A stretch of 64,000 nt of DNA from positions 1 through 64,000 of the forward strand of contig JAEWOP010000250.1 in the NCBI GenBank assembly GCA_023399635.1, in the 5' to 3' direction. Both the position numbers and the translations under genes were made by a program. The notes beneath the pieces are model-generated. The model made no database searches. It was not told the DNA's origin and saw nothing but the letters and a program-made list of their open reading frames with translations. Shown here in pieces: positions 1-11,253 of the stretch. Every line of letters starts with the position of its first letter. Position 1 is the first letter of the stretch. This stretch comes from Pseudomonadota bacterium. GTDB taxonomy: Bacteria > Pseudomonadota > Alphaproteobacteria > Rhizobiales > Rhizobiaceae.

Positions 1-1
1 C

Positions 2-319
2 TTCACCCAGGAACTCCGCGCCGCCGGCATCCGCGCCGAAATGTACCAGGGCAACTGGAAGAAGTTCGGCAACCAGCTGAAATATGCCGACCGCCGCGGC
101 TCGCCAATCGCCATCATCCAGGGCGGCGACGAGCGCGCAGAAGGTGTCGTGCAGATCAAGGACCTGATCGAGGGCAAGCGCCTCTCGGGAGAGATCGAGG
201 ACAACGCCACCTGGCGTGAGGCGCGTGTGGCGCAGGAGACCGTACCGGAAGCCGATCTTGTGTCCAAGGTGAAGGAAATCCTGGCCGCCCAGGCGGAAGA
301 CCGGCGGCGGGCAGGCTGA
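2..319 (+). CDS. hisS: Histidyl-tRNA synthetase, C-terminal fragment (cut by window edge)
   Basis: The window opens inside this gene and about 105 codons remain. The residues match the C-terminal anticodon-binding domain of class II HisRS, including [17 protein letters not shown], which is the last alpha/beta unit of that fold. The catalytic domain lies outside the window. The enzyme charges tRNA-His in the cytoplasm. Only 2 bases separate its stop from hisZ, whose product is a HisRS paralogue, and hisG follows with overlap, so the three are probably co-transcribed. The identification rests on this short C-terminus plus the neighbours, and both agree. Confidence 0.88.
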   Translation, partial: FTQELRAAGIRAEMYQGNWKKFGNQLKYADRRGSPIAIIQGGDERAEGVVQIKDLIEGKRLSGEIEDNATWREARVAQETVPEADLVSKVKEILAAQAEDRRRAG

Positions 320-321
320 TC

Positions 322-1443
322 ATGCCGCTGATCGACATGCCGGAATTTGCCGGCGAACTGCTGGAGGAGTTCGAAAAGCGCCGCACGGTGCGGGCCAATA
401 CGCCCGTGATCCAGCCGGCCGAACCCTTCCTCGACATGGCAGGCGAGGACCTGCGCCGCCGCATCTTCCTGACGGAAAGCGAGACCGGCGCCAGCCTCTG
501 CCTGCGTCCGGAATTCACCATCCCCGTCTGCCTGCGTCACATCGAAGCGGCGACCGGCACGCCGAAACGCTATTCCTATCTCGGCGAGGTCTTCCGCCAG
601 CGCCGCGAAGGCTCCCATGAGTTCTACCAGGCCGGCATCGAAGATCTCGGTGAGGCGGACATCGCCAGCGCCGACGCGCGCGCGATTGCCGACGCGGTCG
701 GTATCCTCTCACGCCTGCTGCCCGGCCGGCGCCTCACGCTCACCCTCGGTGATCAGGCCGTCTTCGAAGCCGTTGTGAAGGCGCTCGGCCTGCCGCTCGG
801 CTGGCAAAAGCGGCTGATACAGGCCTTCGGCGACATGGCGCATCTTGAGGCACTTCTGGAGCGGCTTGCACGGCCGCAGCCGGTTGCCGGACTTCATTCG
901 GACATCGCCGACCTTGTTACTTCAGGCAGCGAGGACGAACTGGTCGCCCGGATCGATCGGACCATGCAGGAAACCGGCTATTCCACCAATGCCAGCCGCT
1001 CGCCCATCGAGATTGCCCGGCGGCTCAAGGAAAAGCTGACGCTGGCAGAAACCAGGCTCGACGGCAGCGCGCTTCTGCTCCTGCGTGAATTTTTGACGCT
1101 GCGGCTGCCCTTGTCGGAGGCCTCTGCTGCGCTCGCGGGGTTCGCCGATGCCGCGGGCCTGAAGCTCGGCTCGGCCATTGCCCAGTTCGATGCACGGCTT
1201 GCGGCGCTTTCCAATATCGGCGTGGATCTCTCGTCCATGACCTATCGCGCTGCCTTCGGCCGGCCGCTGGACTATTACACAGGCCTGGTTTTTGAAGTGA
1301 CGGAAGCGGAGGCATCGGCGGTTCTGGCCGGCGGCGGCCGGTTCGACAGGCTGATGACGCTGCTTGGCGCGACCGATCACATCCCGGCAGTCGGCTTCTC
1401 GCTCTGGCTCGACCGGATCGAAACGGCGAGGGCACCTCGATGA
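322..1443 (+). CDS. hisZ: ATP phosphoribosyltransferase regulatory subunit HisZ
   Basis: This 373-residue HisRS-like protein is the regulatory partner of short-form HisG at the first step of histidine synthesis. Class II synthetase core features are visible: [16 protein letters not shown] near residues 57-72 and the motif-2-like [17 protein letters not shown] near residues 91-107. A C-terminal GGGRFDRL segment lies near residue 338. The anticodon-binding domain of true HisRS is absent, which separates HisZ from HisS. The gene starts 2 bases after hisS, and its stop overlaps the hisG start codon by 4 bases (ATGA), a sign of translational coupling of two subunits of one hetero-octameric enzyme. 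Confidence 0.93.
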   Translation: MPLIDMPEFAGELLEEFEKRRTVRANTPVIQPAEPFLDMAGEDLRRRIFLTESETGASLCLRPEFTIPVCLRHIEAATGTPKRYSYLGEVFRQRREGSHEFYQAGIEDLGEADIASADARAIADAVGILSRLLPGRRLTLTLGDQAVFEAVVKALGLPLGWQKRLIQAFGDMAHLEALLERLARPQPVAGLHSDIADLVTSGSEDELVARIDRTMQETGYSTNASRSPIEIARRLKEKLTLAETRLDGSALLLLREFLTLRLPLSEASAALAGFADAAGLKLGSAIAQFDARLAALSNIGVDLSSMTYRAAFGRPLDYYTGLVFEVTEAEASAVLAGGGRFDRLMTLLGATDHIPAVGFSLWLDRIETARAPR

Positions 1444-2150
1444 CGATCACCATCGCACTTCCCTCCAAGGGCCGTATCAAGGATGGCACGGTCGAGGTGC
1501 TGGAGCGGGCCGGCTTCGGCGTCACCAGCATCGGCAATGACCGGTCCTATCGCGGTCGCCTCGAAGGCATCGAAGGGGTGGAGATTGCCTATCTCTCCGC
1601 TTCCGAGATCGCCCGAGAACTGGCCAGCGGCGCGGTAGACTTCGGCGTCACCGGCGAGGATCTGGTGCGCGAAGGCATGGCCGGCGTCGATGAGAAGGTC
1701 GAGTTCTGCGCTCGCCTTGGCTTCGGACAAGCCGATGTCGTCGTCGCCGTTCCGGAAATCTGGCTGGATGTGGAGACTATGGCGGATCTCGGCGACGTTG
1801 CCGCCGACTTCCGCGCACGCCACGGCCGGCGCCTGGCGATCGCCACGAAATACTGGCGGCTGACCCAGCAGTTCTTTTCGCGCCAGCACGGCATCCAGCT
1901 CTACCGCATCGTCGAAAGCCTCGGAGCCACCGAAGGTGCGCCAGCCGCGGGGCAGGCGGACATCATCGTCGACATTACCTCGACCGGCTCGACGCTGAAG
2001 GCCAATCATCTGAAGATCCTGAGCGACGGCGTGATCCTGAAGAGCGAGGCTTGCCTCGTCCGGGCCAGGAAGCCGGACCATGACGCAGACCCGCGGGTAG
2101 AACAACTCGTCGCGGCGGTGCGCGCAGTCACGGACGGTCGGGGTGGCTGA
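1440..2150 (+). CDS. hisG: ATP phosphoribosyltransferase, short form
   Basis: HisG condenses ATP with PRPP to give phosphoribosyl-ATP, the committed step of histidine synthesis. The protein is 236 residues and lacks the C-terminal ACT-like regulatory domain of long-form HisG, which fits its dependence on the adjacent hisZ. Recognisable features are the N-terminal [18 protein letters not shown] and the PRPP-binding stretch around [14 protein letters not shown] near residues 180-193. The start codon lies inside the hisZ stop (ATGA overlap), and the end overlaps the start of the next gene by 8 bases, so this is a tightly packed operon. Confidence 0.94.
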   Translation: MTITIALPSKGRIKDGTVEVLERAGFGVTSIGNDRSYRGRLEGIEGVEIAYLSASEIARELASGAVDFGVTGEDLVREGMAGVDEKVEFCARLGFGQADVVVAVPEIWLDVETMADLGDVAADFRARHGRRLAIATKYWRLTQQFFSRQHGIQLYRIVESLGATEGAPAAGQADIIVDITSTGSTLKANHLKILSDGVILKSEACLVRARKPDHDADPRVEQLVAAVRAVTDGRGG

Positions 2151-2745
2151 AGACGAGAACATCATCGATCTTTATCAGCGGCACGCGCAGGCCTTCGACC
2201 AACTGCGCGGCAAGAACCTGTTCGAAAAGCCGTGGCTCGACCGCTTCACCTCCTTGCTGCCGGCTGGCGGCACGGTCCTCGATCTGGGCTGCGGTTCAGG
2301 CGAGCCGATCGCCGCTGACCTTGCCTCGCGCGGCCTCCGTCTGACCGGTGTCGACAGTTCGCAGGCCATGATCGAGCTGTGCCGTCAGCGACTGCCTGGG
2401 CACCAGTGGATCGTCCGCGATATGCGCAAACTGCCGCCGGGGCGCACCTTCAACGGCATTATCGCCTGGCACAGCTTCTTTCATCTGAACCCGAATGACC
2501 AACGGGCGATGTTTCCGATCTTCGGCCACTTGGCGGCCCCTGGCGCAGCGCTGATGTTCACGGCCGGGCATTTTGCCGGTGTTGCCATGGGCGAGTTTGG
2601 CGGCGAACCGCTCTACCACGCCAGCCTTGATCGCGATGACTATGTGCAACTGTTGGAAGCGAGCGGGTTCCGGGTCGTTCAACAGGTGGACCAGGATCCC
2701 ACCTGTGGTGGCGCAACCATTTGGCTGGCGCAGCGCCGCACCTAA
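2143..2745 (+). CDS. Class I SAM-dependent methyltransferase
   Basis: This is a 200-residue Rossmann-fold methyltransferase. Motif [12 protein letters not shown], lies near residues 45-55. An acidic residue at the end of strand 2 (GVDSSQAM) and the post-motif segment [10 protein letters not shown] near residue 107 support SAM binding. The substrate cannot be read from the sequence. The start is a GTG overlapping the last 8 bases of hisG, so it is probably translationally coupled to the histidine operon, although no role in histidine synthesis is implied. It ends just before a hairpin shared with the convergent DoxX gene. Confidence 0.82.
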   Translation: MAEDENIIDLYQRHAQAFDQLRGKNLFEKPWLDRFTSLLPAGGTVLDLGCGSGEPIAADLASRGLRLTGVDSSQAMIELCRQRLPGHQWIVRDMRKLPPGRTFNGIIAWHSFFHLNPNDQRAMFPIFGHLAAPGAALMFTAGHFAGVAMGEFGGEPLYHASLDRDDYVQLLEASGFRVVQQVDQDPTCGGATIWLAQRRT

Positions 2746-2749
2746 CAAA

Positions 2750-2787
2750 GAAAAAGGGGGGCCGGACCTGTCTGGTCCGGCGCCCCG
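2750..2787 (-). terminator. Rho-independent terminator of the DoxX gene
   Basis: An almost perfect G/C hairpin (CCGGACC at 2762-2768 pairing with GGTCCGG at 2774-2780, extended by G runs and C runs) is followed on the minus strand by TTTTTCTTTG. That orientation terminates the DoxX-like gene. On the plus strand the hairpin follows the methyltransferase but lacks a T-run. Confidence 0.75.
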
Positions 2788-2811
2788 TCCTGGGAGGAAC
2801 CTAGTTCGAGC

Positions 2812-3270
2812 TTATGCGGCGACGACGATGGAACCGCTGCGGCGGCGGGCGTCCAGCGAATAGGCGCCGGCACCAGCTGCGGCAAGCGCCAGGAAACCGC
2901 CGGCAATGGTCAGGTTCTTCATCATCATCAGCCCGTTGAACATGGTCAGCATGCCGTTGGCAGCTGCCGGGAAGTCAGGCACGTTGATGGCGCCGGAATG
3001 GAACATCAGGCCGGTAAAGGCGGAGAAGAGGGCAAGCAGGATCGCCGAGATGCGGGTCCGGAAGCCGACCAGAACAAAGAGGCCGACGACCAGCTCAAAG
3101 ATGCCGGCAAGATAGGCAAGCGCGGTCGCAGCCGGGAAGCCGGCGCCAGCGATCATGCCGGCCGTGCCGGCGGGATCGAGAAGCTTCGGATAGCCGGACA
3201 GGATGAACATGGCCGAAAGCAGGACACGGGCTGCCAGCAGCAGAAGGTTGTTGGGCGAGGTGTTGGACAT
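2812..3270 (-). CDS. DoxX-family membrane protein
   Basis: This 152-residue protein has four hydrophobic segments and matches the DoxX family: LLLAARVLLSAMFILSGYPK at the N-terminus, FELVVGLFVLVGF in the middle and a short basic tail. DoxX-like proteins are small inner-membrane proteins, some linked to redox or thiol stress, but their biochemical role is mostly unknown. An upstream in-frame extension to 3417 exists. I chose ATG at 3270 because a GGAG Shine-Dalgarno lies just upstream and the family-like sequence begins there. It is monocistronic, with a strong terminator downstream. Confidence 0.82.
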   Translation of the reverse strand: MSNTSPNNLLLLAARVLLSAMFILSGYPKLLDPAGTAGMIAGAGFPAATALAYLAGIFELVVGLFVLVGFRTRISAILLALFSAFTGLMFHSGAINVPDFPAAANGMLTMFNGLMMMKNLTIAGGFLALAAAGAGAYSLDARRRSGSIVVAA

Positions 3271-3420
3271 AGGGGTCTCCAGAAGGTTCGTTGTCCGAAA
3301 GCGTTGAATTCTGGAAGCCAATATGCCTGTTTCTGATGTCAGCCAGAAGATGAACAATCGGAGACGCATCGTCTTCAATAGGTGAACGATGGTATCCACG
3401 TTCAGGAAGGTCGCCAATGC

Positions 3421-3446
3421 AAAAGGGCGGCCCGAAGACCGCCCTT
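3421..3446 (-). terminator. Terminator downstream of groEL
   Basis: AAGGGCGG (3423-3430) and CCGCCCTT (3439-3446) form a perfect 8-bp stem. On the minus strand it is followed by TTTTGC. It lies about 40 bases past the groEL stop and fits intrinsic termination of the groES-groEL transcript. The rest of 3271-3487 holds the DoxX promoter region and no gene I can support. Confidence 0.7.
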
Positions 3447-3487
3447 CTGAACTGAACCGTATGGCTCAAATATAAGACCCGAAGGCC

Positions 3488-5152
<1,665 letters not shown>

Positions 5153-5187
5153 TCAGCGATTTATTGGGAGAAGCAATCAGCCGGAGA

Positions 5188-5484
5188 TCAGCCGATGATG
5201 CCCATGATGTCGGCTTCCTTCATGATCAGAAGGTCTTCACCGTCGAGCTTGACTTCAGTGCCCGACCACTTGCCAAAGAGGACGCGGTCGCCAGCCTTGA
5301 CGTCGAGCGGCGTAACGTTGCCCTTGTCGTCGCGGGTGCCGGTGCCGACGGCGACGATTTCGCCTTCCTGCGGCTTTTCCTTGGCGGTGTCGGGAATAAT
5401 GATGCCGCCCTTGGTCTTGGCTTCCGATTCAACGCGGCGAACAACGACGCGGTCGTGCAGGGGGCGGAAATTGGTGCTTGCCAT
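5188..5484 (-). CDS. groES: Co-chaperonin GroES (Hsp10)
   Basis: GroES forms the heptameric lid of the GroEL chamber. The 98-residue protein begins with [13 protein letters not shown] and carries the mobile-loop segment [16 protein letters not shown] near residues 22-37, then the conserved [20 protein letters not shown]. It is the first gene of the groES-groEL operon, preceded by a GAGGGA Shine-Dalgarno, a CIRCE operator and a sigma-70-type promoter. Heat control by HrcA is therefore expected. Confidence 0.98.
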   Translation of the reverse strand: MASTNFRPLHDRVVVRRVESEAKTKGGIIIPDTAKEKPQEGEIVAVGTGTRDDKGNVTPLDVKAGDRVLFGKWSGTEVKLDGEDLLIMKEADIMGIIG

Positions 5485-5538
5485 TGTCTAATCCCTCGAT
5501 CAAATGACATGGACGGATCTGAGGACCCGTGTAGGGTG

Positions 5539-5565
5539 TTAGCACTCCATAATGGCGAGTGCTAA
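5539..5565 (-). promoter_or_regulatory. CIRCE operator (HrcA site)
   Basis: TTAGCACTC (5539-5547), 9 spacer bases, then GAGTGCTAA (5557-5565) make a perfect copy of the CIRCE inverted repeat bound by the heat-shock repressor HrcA. It lies 54 bases upstream of the groES start and just downstream of the predicted -10 element, so repressor binding would block the transcription start region. Confidence 0.97.
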
Positions 5566-5573
5566 CGGGCGTC

Positions 5574-5602
5574 GAGATAAGCGTGAGCTACATCCGAGTC
5601 AA
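5574..5602 (-). promoter_or_regulatory. groESL promoter (sigma-70 type)
   Basis: On the minus strand TTGACT (5597-5602), a 17-base spacer and TATCTC (5574-5579) form a good housekeeping promoter. The expected start point falls at the edge of the CIRCE element. No sigma-32-type element is obvious, but none was searched for computationally. Confidence 0.65.
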
Positions 5603-5734
5603 GAATTCGTTCCGGGAATCATCGAAAAAAACATCGTATCGGATTTCGGTTAGTTTGCCGGAGGGAAACTTCTTGCCATCCCGGACAGGCTTTGCGATGT
5701 CAGCCCCTGTCTACATACGAATTCGGAAGCAGGC

Positions 5735-6583
5735 ATGGCCAAGCGCATCAGCAATCTCAGCGAAATCATCGGCAGCTACGACGTGATCCTGTCCGATGTG
5801 TGGGGCGTGCTCCACAACGGCGTCGACGCTTTTCCTGATGCTTGCAAGGCCTTGGCCGCCGCACGTGCGGCGGGGTCGACGGTCGTGTTGATCACCAACT
5901 CGCCTCGCCCGTCGCCCGGCGTCATCGGTCAGCTTCGCGTGCTTGGCGTACCCGATGAGGCTTATGATCGCATCGTCACCTCAGGCGACGTGACGCGGCA
6001 CCTGATCGAGGAAGGTCCGAAGAAGGTCTTCCTTCTTGGCCCGGAGCGCGACATGCCGCTCTTCGACGGGCTTGATGTTGAGGTGGTTGGTGCGGACCAG
6101 GCAGATGCCATCGTCTGTACCGGCTTCTTCGATGACGAAAAGGAAGTGCCGGAAGATTATCACGATCTGCTGTCGGCATTCCAGAAGCGCAATGTTCCGT
6201 TCATTTGCGCCAATCCGGATCTGGTGGTCGAGCGCGGCCATCGCATCATCCCGTGCGCCGGCGCTGTTGCAGCCTATTATGACCAGCTTGGAGGCAGCAC
6301 GCGCATTGCCGGAAAGCCGCATCACCCGATTTATGAGGCCGCGCTCGAGGCGGCCCGCGAAACGCGCGGCAGTTTCGCTGCCGAACGTGTTCTCGCCATT
6401 GGCGATGGCATGCCGACCGATGTGCGAGGTGCCATTTCGCAGCGGTTGGACCTCCTTTACATCAGTGCTGGCATTCACGTGCACGAGTACACAGTGAACG
6501 GGGAGATCGACGAGGCCATCATGAATGCCTGGCTGAAAAGCGAGGATGCTGCGCCCAAGTGGTGGATGCCGCGGCTCGCTTAG
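5735..6583 (+). CDS. HAD-superfamily subfamily IIA phosphatase
   Basis: This 282-residue protein belongs to the NagD/p-nitrophenylphosphatase-like branch of the HAD family. The first catalytic motif is in DVILSDVWGVLHNG near residues 14-27, the second is VVLITNSPRPS near residue 49, the lysine-bearing segment is RIAGKPHHPIYE near residue 189, and the magnesium-binding motif is VLAIGDGMPTDVRGA near residues 219-233. The physiological substrate is unknown; a small phosphate ester is expected. A GGAAGCAGG Shine-Dalgarno precedes the ATG. Only 9 bases separate it from ribF, so co-transcription with flavin synthesis is likely. Confidence 0.85.
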   Translation: MAKRISNLSEIIGSYDVILSDVWGVLHNGVDAFPDACKALAAARAAGSTVVLITNSPRPSPGVIGQLRVLGVPDEAYDRIVTSGDVTRHLIEEGPKKVFLLGPERDMPLFDGLDVEVVGADQADAIVCTGFFDDEKEVPEDYHDLLSAFQKRNVPFICANPDLVVERGHRIIPCAGAVAAYYDQLGGSTRIAGKPHHPIYEAALEAARETRGSFAAERVLAIGDGMPTDVRGAISQRLDLLYISAGIHVHEYTVNGEIDEAIMNAWLKSEDAAPKWWMPRLA

Positions 6584-6592
6584 GATGCTCCC

Positions 6593-7573
6593 ATGACGGT
6601 CTTCTACCGCAATGAAAAGAGGGAGCCTTTGCCGCAAGGTCTTCGAGGCGGCGTCGTGGCCATCGGCAATTTCGACGGCGTCCATCGTGGCCATCGCAGC
6701 GTCCTGGAACGGGCGCTGTCCTTGGCGCAAAGCGGGAATGTTCCTGCGCTTGTGCTAACTTTTGAGCCACATCCGCGTACCGTGTTCCAGCCGGATGCGC
6801 CTGTTTACCGGCTGACGCCGGCGCCGCTCAAGGCGCGTCTGCTGGAAGCGATCGGCTTTCAGTGCGTGATCGACTATCCGTTTGACCGCGAATTTTCGCA
6901 GCGGTCGGCAGAAGATTTTGTGCAGTCGGTGCTGGTGGATTGGCTCGAAGCATCAGCGGTTGTCACCGGCTTCGACTTCCACTTCGGCAAGGGCCGTGAA
7001 GGCGGCCCCGCTTATCTCATGGCGGCGGGCGAGAGACTGGGTTTCGCAGTTAGTCTTGTCGATGCGTTCAGGGACGAGAATGCCGATGTGATTTCATCCA
7101 GTCGGATTCGGGCGCTGCTTGCGCAAGGGGATGTGGCAGCCGCGGCCGGTCTCCTCGGCTATCGCTACACGGTTGAGGCAGAAATTATCGGTGGCGAGAA
7201 GCTTGGCCGCACACTAGGCTATCCGACCGCCAACATGGCGCTTGCGCCGGAAACGCAGCTGAAGGCCGGCGTCTACGCAGTGCGCCTGCGCACCGAGGAC
7301 GGCACCATTCGCGACGGCGTCGCGAGCTACGGCCGCCGTCCAACCGTGACGGAGAATGGCGCTCCGCTTCTGGAAACCTATGTGTTCGATTTCTCCGGCG
7401 ACCTCTACGGCCAGACCTGCTCCGTTTCCTTCTTCGGCTATCTGCGTGATGAATTGAAGTTCGACGGTTTGGCTCCCTTGGTTGAGCAGATGAAGCGCGA
7501 CGAGGAGGAGGCGCGGGCGCTTCTCTCAGGTGTCCGTCCGCTCGGCGAGCTGGACAGAAAGATAGCATTCTGA
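6593..7573 (+). CDS. ribF: Bifunctional riboflavin kinase / FAD synthetase
   Basis: RibF phosphorylates riboflavin to FMN and adenylates FMN to FAD. The 326-residue protein has the expected two domains. The N-terminal nucleotidyltransferase starts with VAIGNFDGVHRGHRSVL near residues 22-38 and contains a later SSSRIR segment near residue 166. The C-terminal riboflavin kinase domain carries LGRTLGYPTANM near residues 203-214. Length and domain order match the bacterial family. It follows the HAD phosphatase by 9 bases. No FMN riboswitch is visible upstream, so flavin feedback at the RNA level is not expected here. Confidence 0.95.
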   Translation: MTVFYRNEKREPLPQGLRGGVVAIGNFDGVHRGHRSVLERALSLAQSGNVPALVLTFEPHPRTVFQPDAPVYRLTPAPLKARLLEAIGFQCVIDYPFDREFSQRSAEDFVQSVLVDWLEASAVVTGFDFHFGKGREGGPAYLMAAGERLGFAVSLVDAFRDENADVISSSRIRALLAQGDVAAAAGLLGYRYTVEAEIIGGEKLGRTLGYPTANMALAPETQLKAGVYAVRLRTEDGTIRDGVASYGRRPTVTENGAPLLETYVFDFSGDLYGQTCSVSFFGYLRDELKFDGLAPLVEQMKRDEEEARALLSGVRPLGELDRKIAF

Positions 7574-7655
7574 GGCCGGCTAACTCGGTGTTCGCTCCTG
7601 CCAATCTGGGCGCCCGATCAGCCTCATTGTAGCGACAACAAGGAAGATAACCCTG

Positions 7656-7895
7656 ATGGCAAACACACCGCGCCGCCCCGTAAACCCGATGGATGCGGCT
7701 GAAGCTTTGTTCAAGCCGGCGAAGAAGCCGGTTGCCCCGGCACAGGAGCGGCGCGCGCTGCCAGAGGTGAAGGAGCTTGTGTCGCTCAAGCTGGACAGCG
7801 CGGTGATCGAGTATTTTCAGAAGGATGGGCCGGGCTGGCAGGATCGCATCAACGATGCCTTGCGTGCCGCCATGGCATCAGCCGACGAAGAATAG
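7656..7895 (+). CDS. Small BrnA-like (ribbon-helix-helix) protein, no toxin partner
   Basis: This 79-residue protein has a Pro/Lys-rich, probably disordered N-terminal half and a C-terminal segment, VSLKLDSAVIEYFQKDGPGW followed by QDRINDALRAAM. That layout (a strand with alternating residues, then xGPGWQxRINxALR) is the hallmark of the BrnA antitoxin family. BrnA normally pairs with a BrnT ribonuclease encoded just upstream, but the neighbour here is ribF and no BrnT-like frame is present. It could be an orphan antitoxin or a rhizobial DNA-binding protein that has lost its partner. An AAGGA Shine-Dalgarno supports the ATG. Confidence 0.7.
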   Translation: MANTPRRPVNPMDAAEALFKPAKKPVAPAQERRALPEVKELVSLKLDSAVIEYFQKDGPGWQDRINDALRAAMASADEE

Positions 7896-8122
7896 GTCCT
7901 ACCGCAACCCGGTGCGGCCCCTTTCTTTTGCGGCGGAAACCCCCTAAAGAACGGCCATCATGACCTATCCATCTGCGGCCTGGATTATTCGAATTATTGG
8001 CCCGGCCCTCCCGGCAGCTTGAGCAGCGGGAAGGTCCGGGTTCTTGGCGCTTATCCCCGCGCTTGCCGCCGCTCCATGACATAATCCGCGCGACGAAGGT
8101 CGCCTCATCCAATGGCTGATCC

Positions 8123-11119
8123 ATGACCGATACTGCAGAAAAGATTGATTACTCCAAGACGCTCTACCTGCCGGAAACCGAATTCCCAATGCGTGCTGGC
8201 CTGCCGCAAAAGGAGCCGGAACTGGCAAAGAAGTGGAAGGAGATGGATCTCTACAAGCGTCTGCGCGCTTCCGCTGCCGGTCGCGAGAAGTTCGTGCTGC
8301 ATGACGGCCCTCCCTATGCCAACGGCAACATCCATATCGGTCATGCACTGAACAAGGTGCTGAAGGACGTCATCACGCGCTCCTTCCAGATGCGCGGCTA
8401 TGACTCGAACTACGTTCCCGGATGGGACTGCCACGGCCTGCCGATCGAATGGAAGATCGAAGAAGCCTACCGCGCCAAGGGCAAGGACAAGAACGAAGTC
8501 CCGATCAACGAATTTCGTCAGGAGTGCCGCGATTTCGCGCAAGGCTGGATCAACGTTCAGTCTGACGAATTCCGCCGCCTCGGCATCGAGGGCGACTTCG
8601 ATAATCCTTACACGACGATGGCCTTCCATTCGGAAGCCCGCATCGCCGGCGAGCTCCTGAAGATCGCCATGTCCGGTCAGCTTTACCGCGGCTCGAAGCC
8701 GATCATGTGGTCGGTGGTCGAGCGCACGGCGCTGGCGGAAGCCGAGGTGGAGTATGCCGAGGTCGAGAGCGACACGATCTGGGTCAAGTTCCCGGTCCTG
8801 CGCATGGTCGAGCCGGGCGTTGCGCTCGAGCAGGGCGATAAATTCCGGCAGGAGGTGATCAGGCAGAATTCCGAGGGCGGTGCGCTCGGCGACCTGCAAA
8901 GCGCCTCAATCGTCATCTGGACGACGACGCCGTGGACGATCCCCGGCAACCGCGCCATCGCGTTTTCGCCGAAGGTGGATTATGCGCTCTATCAGGTCAC
9001 CGAGGCGGAGAACGACTTCGGCCCGAGGCCGGGCGAGAAAATGGTCTTCGCCGAAAAGCTGGCGGAGGAGTCGTTCAAGAAGGCAAAGCTCCAATACAAG
9101 AAGCTGCGCAACGTCAGAGCCGATGAGTTGGGTCGCCTGCTCTGCCTGCATCCGCTGCGGCAGTTCGGTGGCGGCTATGAGTTCCGGGTTCCCCTGCTGG
9201 CTGGCGACCATGTGACCGATGACGCCGGTACGGGCTTCGTCCACACTGCGCCATCCCACGGACGTGAAGACTTCGACGCCTGGATGAGCAGCATCAAGGA
9301 ACTGGAAGCGCTGGGTATCGAGACCAAGATCCCATTCCCGGTGGACGACGCCGGTTTCTACACAGAAGATGCTCCTGGTTTCGGACCCTCCGCCGAGGGT
9401 GGTGCTGCGCGCGTGCGCGACGACACCGGCAAGAAGGGTGACGCCAACAAGCGCGTCATCGAGGCACTGATCGAATTCCGGCAGCTTTTTGCCCGCGGTC
9501 GCATCAAGCACGAGTACCCGCATTCCTGGCGCTCCAAGAAGCCGGTCATCTTCCGCAACACGCCGCAATGGTTCGTCTATATGGACAAGGATTTAAGCGA
9601 TGGCACGACGCTGCGCACCCGCGCCTTGTCCGCCATCGACCAAACCCGTTTTGTCCCCGCCGGCGGGCAGAACCGACTGCGCGCCATGATCGAGCAGCGT
9701 CCGGACTGGGTGCTCTCCCGTCAGCGTGCCTGGGGCGTCCCGATCTGTGTCTTTGCCGATGCCGAAGGTAATGTCCTGAAGGACGAGAAAGTCAATGCGC
9801 GCATTCTCGAAGCCTTCGAGAAGGAGGGGGCGGACGCTTGGTTCGCCGAGGGCGCCAAGGAACGCTTTCTCGGCAACGAGCATGACAGCGAGCGGTGGCA
9901 GATGGTCACCGACATCCTCGATGTCTGGTTCGACTCGGGCTCCACCCACACCTTTACACTCGAAGACCGCCCGGATCTGAAATGGCCAGCCGATGTCTAT
10001 CTGGAAGGTTCCGACCAGCATCGTGGCTGGTTCCATTCGTCCTTGCTCGAAAGCTGCGCCACCCGCGGCCGCGCGCCCTATAATGCGGTCATCACGCATG
10101 GTTTCACCATGGCGGAAGACGGCCGCAAGATGTCGAAGTCGCTCGGCAATACGGTGACGCCGCAGGAAGTGATGAGCCAGTCGGGTGCAGATATTCTGCG
10201 CCTGTGGGTCATGAGCACCGACTATGCGGAAGACCAGCGCCTCGGCAAGACGATCATCCAGACCAACATTGATGCCTACCGGAAGATCCGCAACACGATC
10301 CGCTGGATGCTCGGGACGCTTGCGCATGATGAGGGCGAGGAGATCGCCTATTCCGACCTGCCGGAACTCGAGCGTCTGATGCTGCATCGCCTGGCCGAAC
10401 TCGACCAGCTGGTGCGCAAGGGTTACGACGAATTCGACTTCAAGCGGATCGTCCGTGCGTTGTCGGACTTCGCCAATGTCGAACTGTCTGCCTTCTACTT
10501 CGATATCCGCAAGGACGCGCTCTACTGCGACGCCCCGTCCAGCCTGAGGCGCCGGTCGGCCCTCTTCGTTATCCGCAAGTTGTTCGATTGCCTCGTCCTG
10601 TGGTTTGCGCCGATGATGCCGTTCACGACCGAAGAGGCATGGCTGTCACGCGATCCCGCGGCGGAATCCGTGCATCTCGAACAATTCCCCGTCATCCCCG
10701 CAACCTGGCAGAATGAGGCAGTTGCTGAGAAGTGGAGGAAGGTTCGCACGGTGCGACGGGCCGTCACCGGTGCGCTGGAAGTGGAGCGCAAGGAAAAGCG
10801 GATCGGCTCCTCGCTCGAGGCCGCCCCCGTCGTTCATGTGGCAGATGCAGATCTGATGAAGGCGCTGGAAGGCCTGGATTTCGCGGAGATCTGCATCACC
10901 TCGGACATTTCGGTGGTTTCGGGAGAAGGACCTGCTGAAGCATTCCGCTTGGAAGATGGCACGAAGGTCGCTGTCGAGCCGAGGCTGGCAGAAGGTACCA
11001 AGTGCGCGCGATCCTGGAAGGTCACGACGGATGTAGGGTCCGATCCCGACTATCCGGACGTCTCCGCCCGCGATGCTGCTGCTCTTCGCGAACTTGCCGC
11101 ACTGGGCCGCCTGGGCTGA
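8123..11119 (+). CDS. ileS: Isoleucyl-tRNA synthetase
   Basis: This is a class I synthetase of 998 residues that charges tRNA-Ile and edits misactivated valine. The HIGH motif is HIGH at residues 71-74 (within [14 protein letters not shown]) and the KMSKS loop is at residues 669-673. The editing-domain landmark [13 protein letters not shown] lies near residues 265-277, and [12 protein letters not shown] marks the return to the catalytic core. It is somewhat longer than the roughly 970 residues I recall for relatives. A charged stretch near residues 226-256, just before the editing landmark, looks like an extra insert. The intergenic space upstream (7896-8122) shows no T-box, which alphaproteobacteria do not use. 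Confidence 0.97.
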   Translation: MTDTAEKIDYSKTLYLPETEFPMRAGLPQKEPELAKKWKEMDLYKRLRASAAGREKFVLHDGPPYANGNIHIGHALNKVLKDVITRSFQMRGYDSNYVPGWDCHGLPIEWKIEEAYRAKGKDKNEVPINEFRQECRDFAQGWINVQSDEFRRLGIEGDFDNPYTTMAFHSEARIAGELLKIAMSGQLYRGSKPIMWSVVERTALAEAEVEYAEVESDTIWVKFPVLRMVEPGVALEQGDKFRQEVIRQNSEGGALGDLQSASIVIWTTTPWTIPGNRAIAFSPKVDYALYQVTEAENDFGPRPGEKMVFAEKLAEESFKKAKLQYKKLRNVRADELGRLLCLHPLRQFGGGYEFRVPLLAGDHVTDDAGTGFVHTAPSHGREDFDAWMSSIKELEALGIETKIPFPVDDAGFYTEDAPGFGPSAEGGAARVRDDTGKKGDANKRVIEALIEFRQLFARGRIKHEYPHSWRSKKPVIFRNTPQWFVYMDKDLSDGTTLRTRALSAIDQTRFVPAGGQNRLRAMIEQRPDWVLSRQRAWGVPICVFADAEGNVLKDEKVNARILEAFEKEGADAWFAEGAKERFLGNEHDSERWQMVTDILDVWFDSGSTHTFTLEDRPDLKWPADVYLEGSDQHRGWFHSSLLESCATRGRAPYNAVITHGFTMAEDGRKMSKSLGNTVTPQEVMSQSGADILRLWVMSTDYAEDQRLGKTIIQTNIDAYRKIRNTIRWMLGTLAHDEGEEIAYSDLPELERLMLHRLAELDQLVRKGYDEFDFKRIVRALSDFANVELSAFYFDIRKDALYCDAPSSLRRRSALFVIRKLFDCLVLWFAPMMPFTTEEAWLSRDPAAESVHLEQFPVIPATWQNEAVAEKWRKVRTVRRAVTGALEVERKEKRIGSSLEAAPVVHVADADLMKALEGLDFAEICITSDISVVSGEGPAEAFRLEDGTKVAVEPRLAEGTKCARSWKVTTDVGSDPDYPDVSARDAAALRELAALGRLG

Positions 11120-11128
11120 GCGCACTGG

Positions 11129-11159
11129 CCGGATGATTGCGCTTTGGCGCATCATCCGG
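11129..11159. repeat. Strong hairpin between ileS and the lipoprotein gene
   Basis: CCGGATGATTGCGC (11129-11142) and GCGCATCATCCGG (11147-11159) pair over 13 bases with a single bulged T and a TTTG loop. It starts 10 bases after the ileS stop. No T-run follows, so it may protect or process the transcript rather than terminate it. Confidence 0.6.
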
Positions 11160-11253
11160 TACATCTGCCCGAAATCGGCCGGATTTTTCCGTCAGGCCGT
11201 GGTCGAGCGGGAATCTGAAGGTGCCGGACGGCGGCACCCCTGGAAGGGCTTTT

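Noticed and set aside
1377..2165. 262-codon open frame antisense to hisG
   Set aside because: It is the reverse of a recognisable hisG, has no family-like sequence, and arises from G+C codon bias.
7574..8122. Possible riboswitch or T-box near ribF and ileS
   Set aside because: No FMN aptamer core or T-box sequence is visible, and neither control is typical for these genes in alphaproteobacteria.
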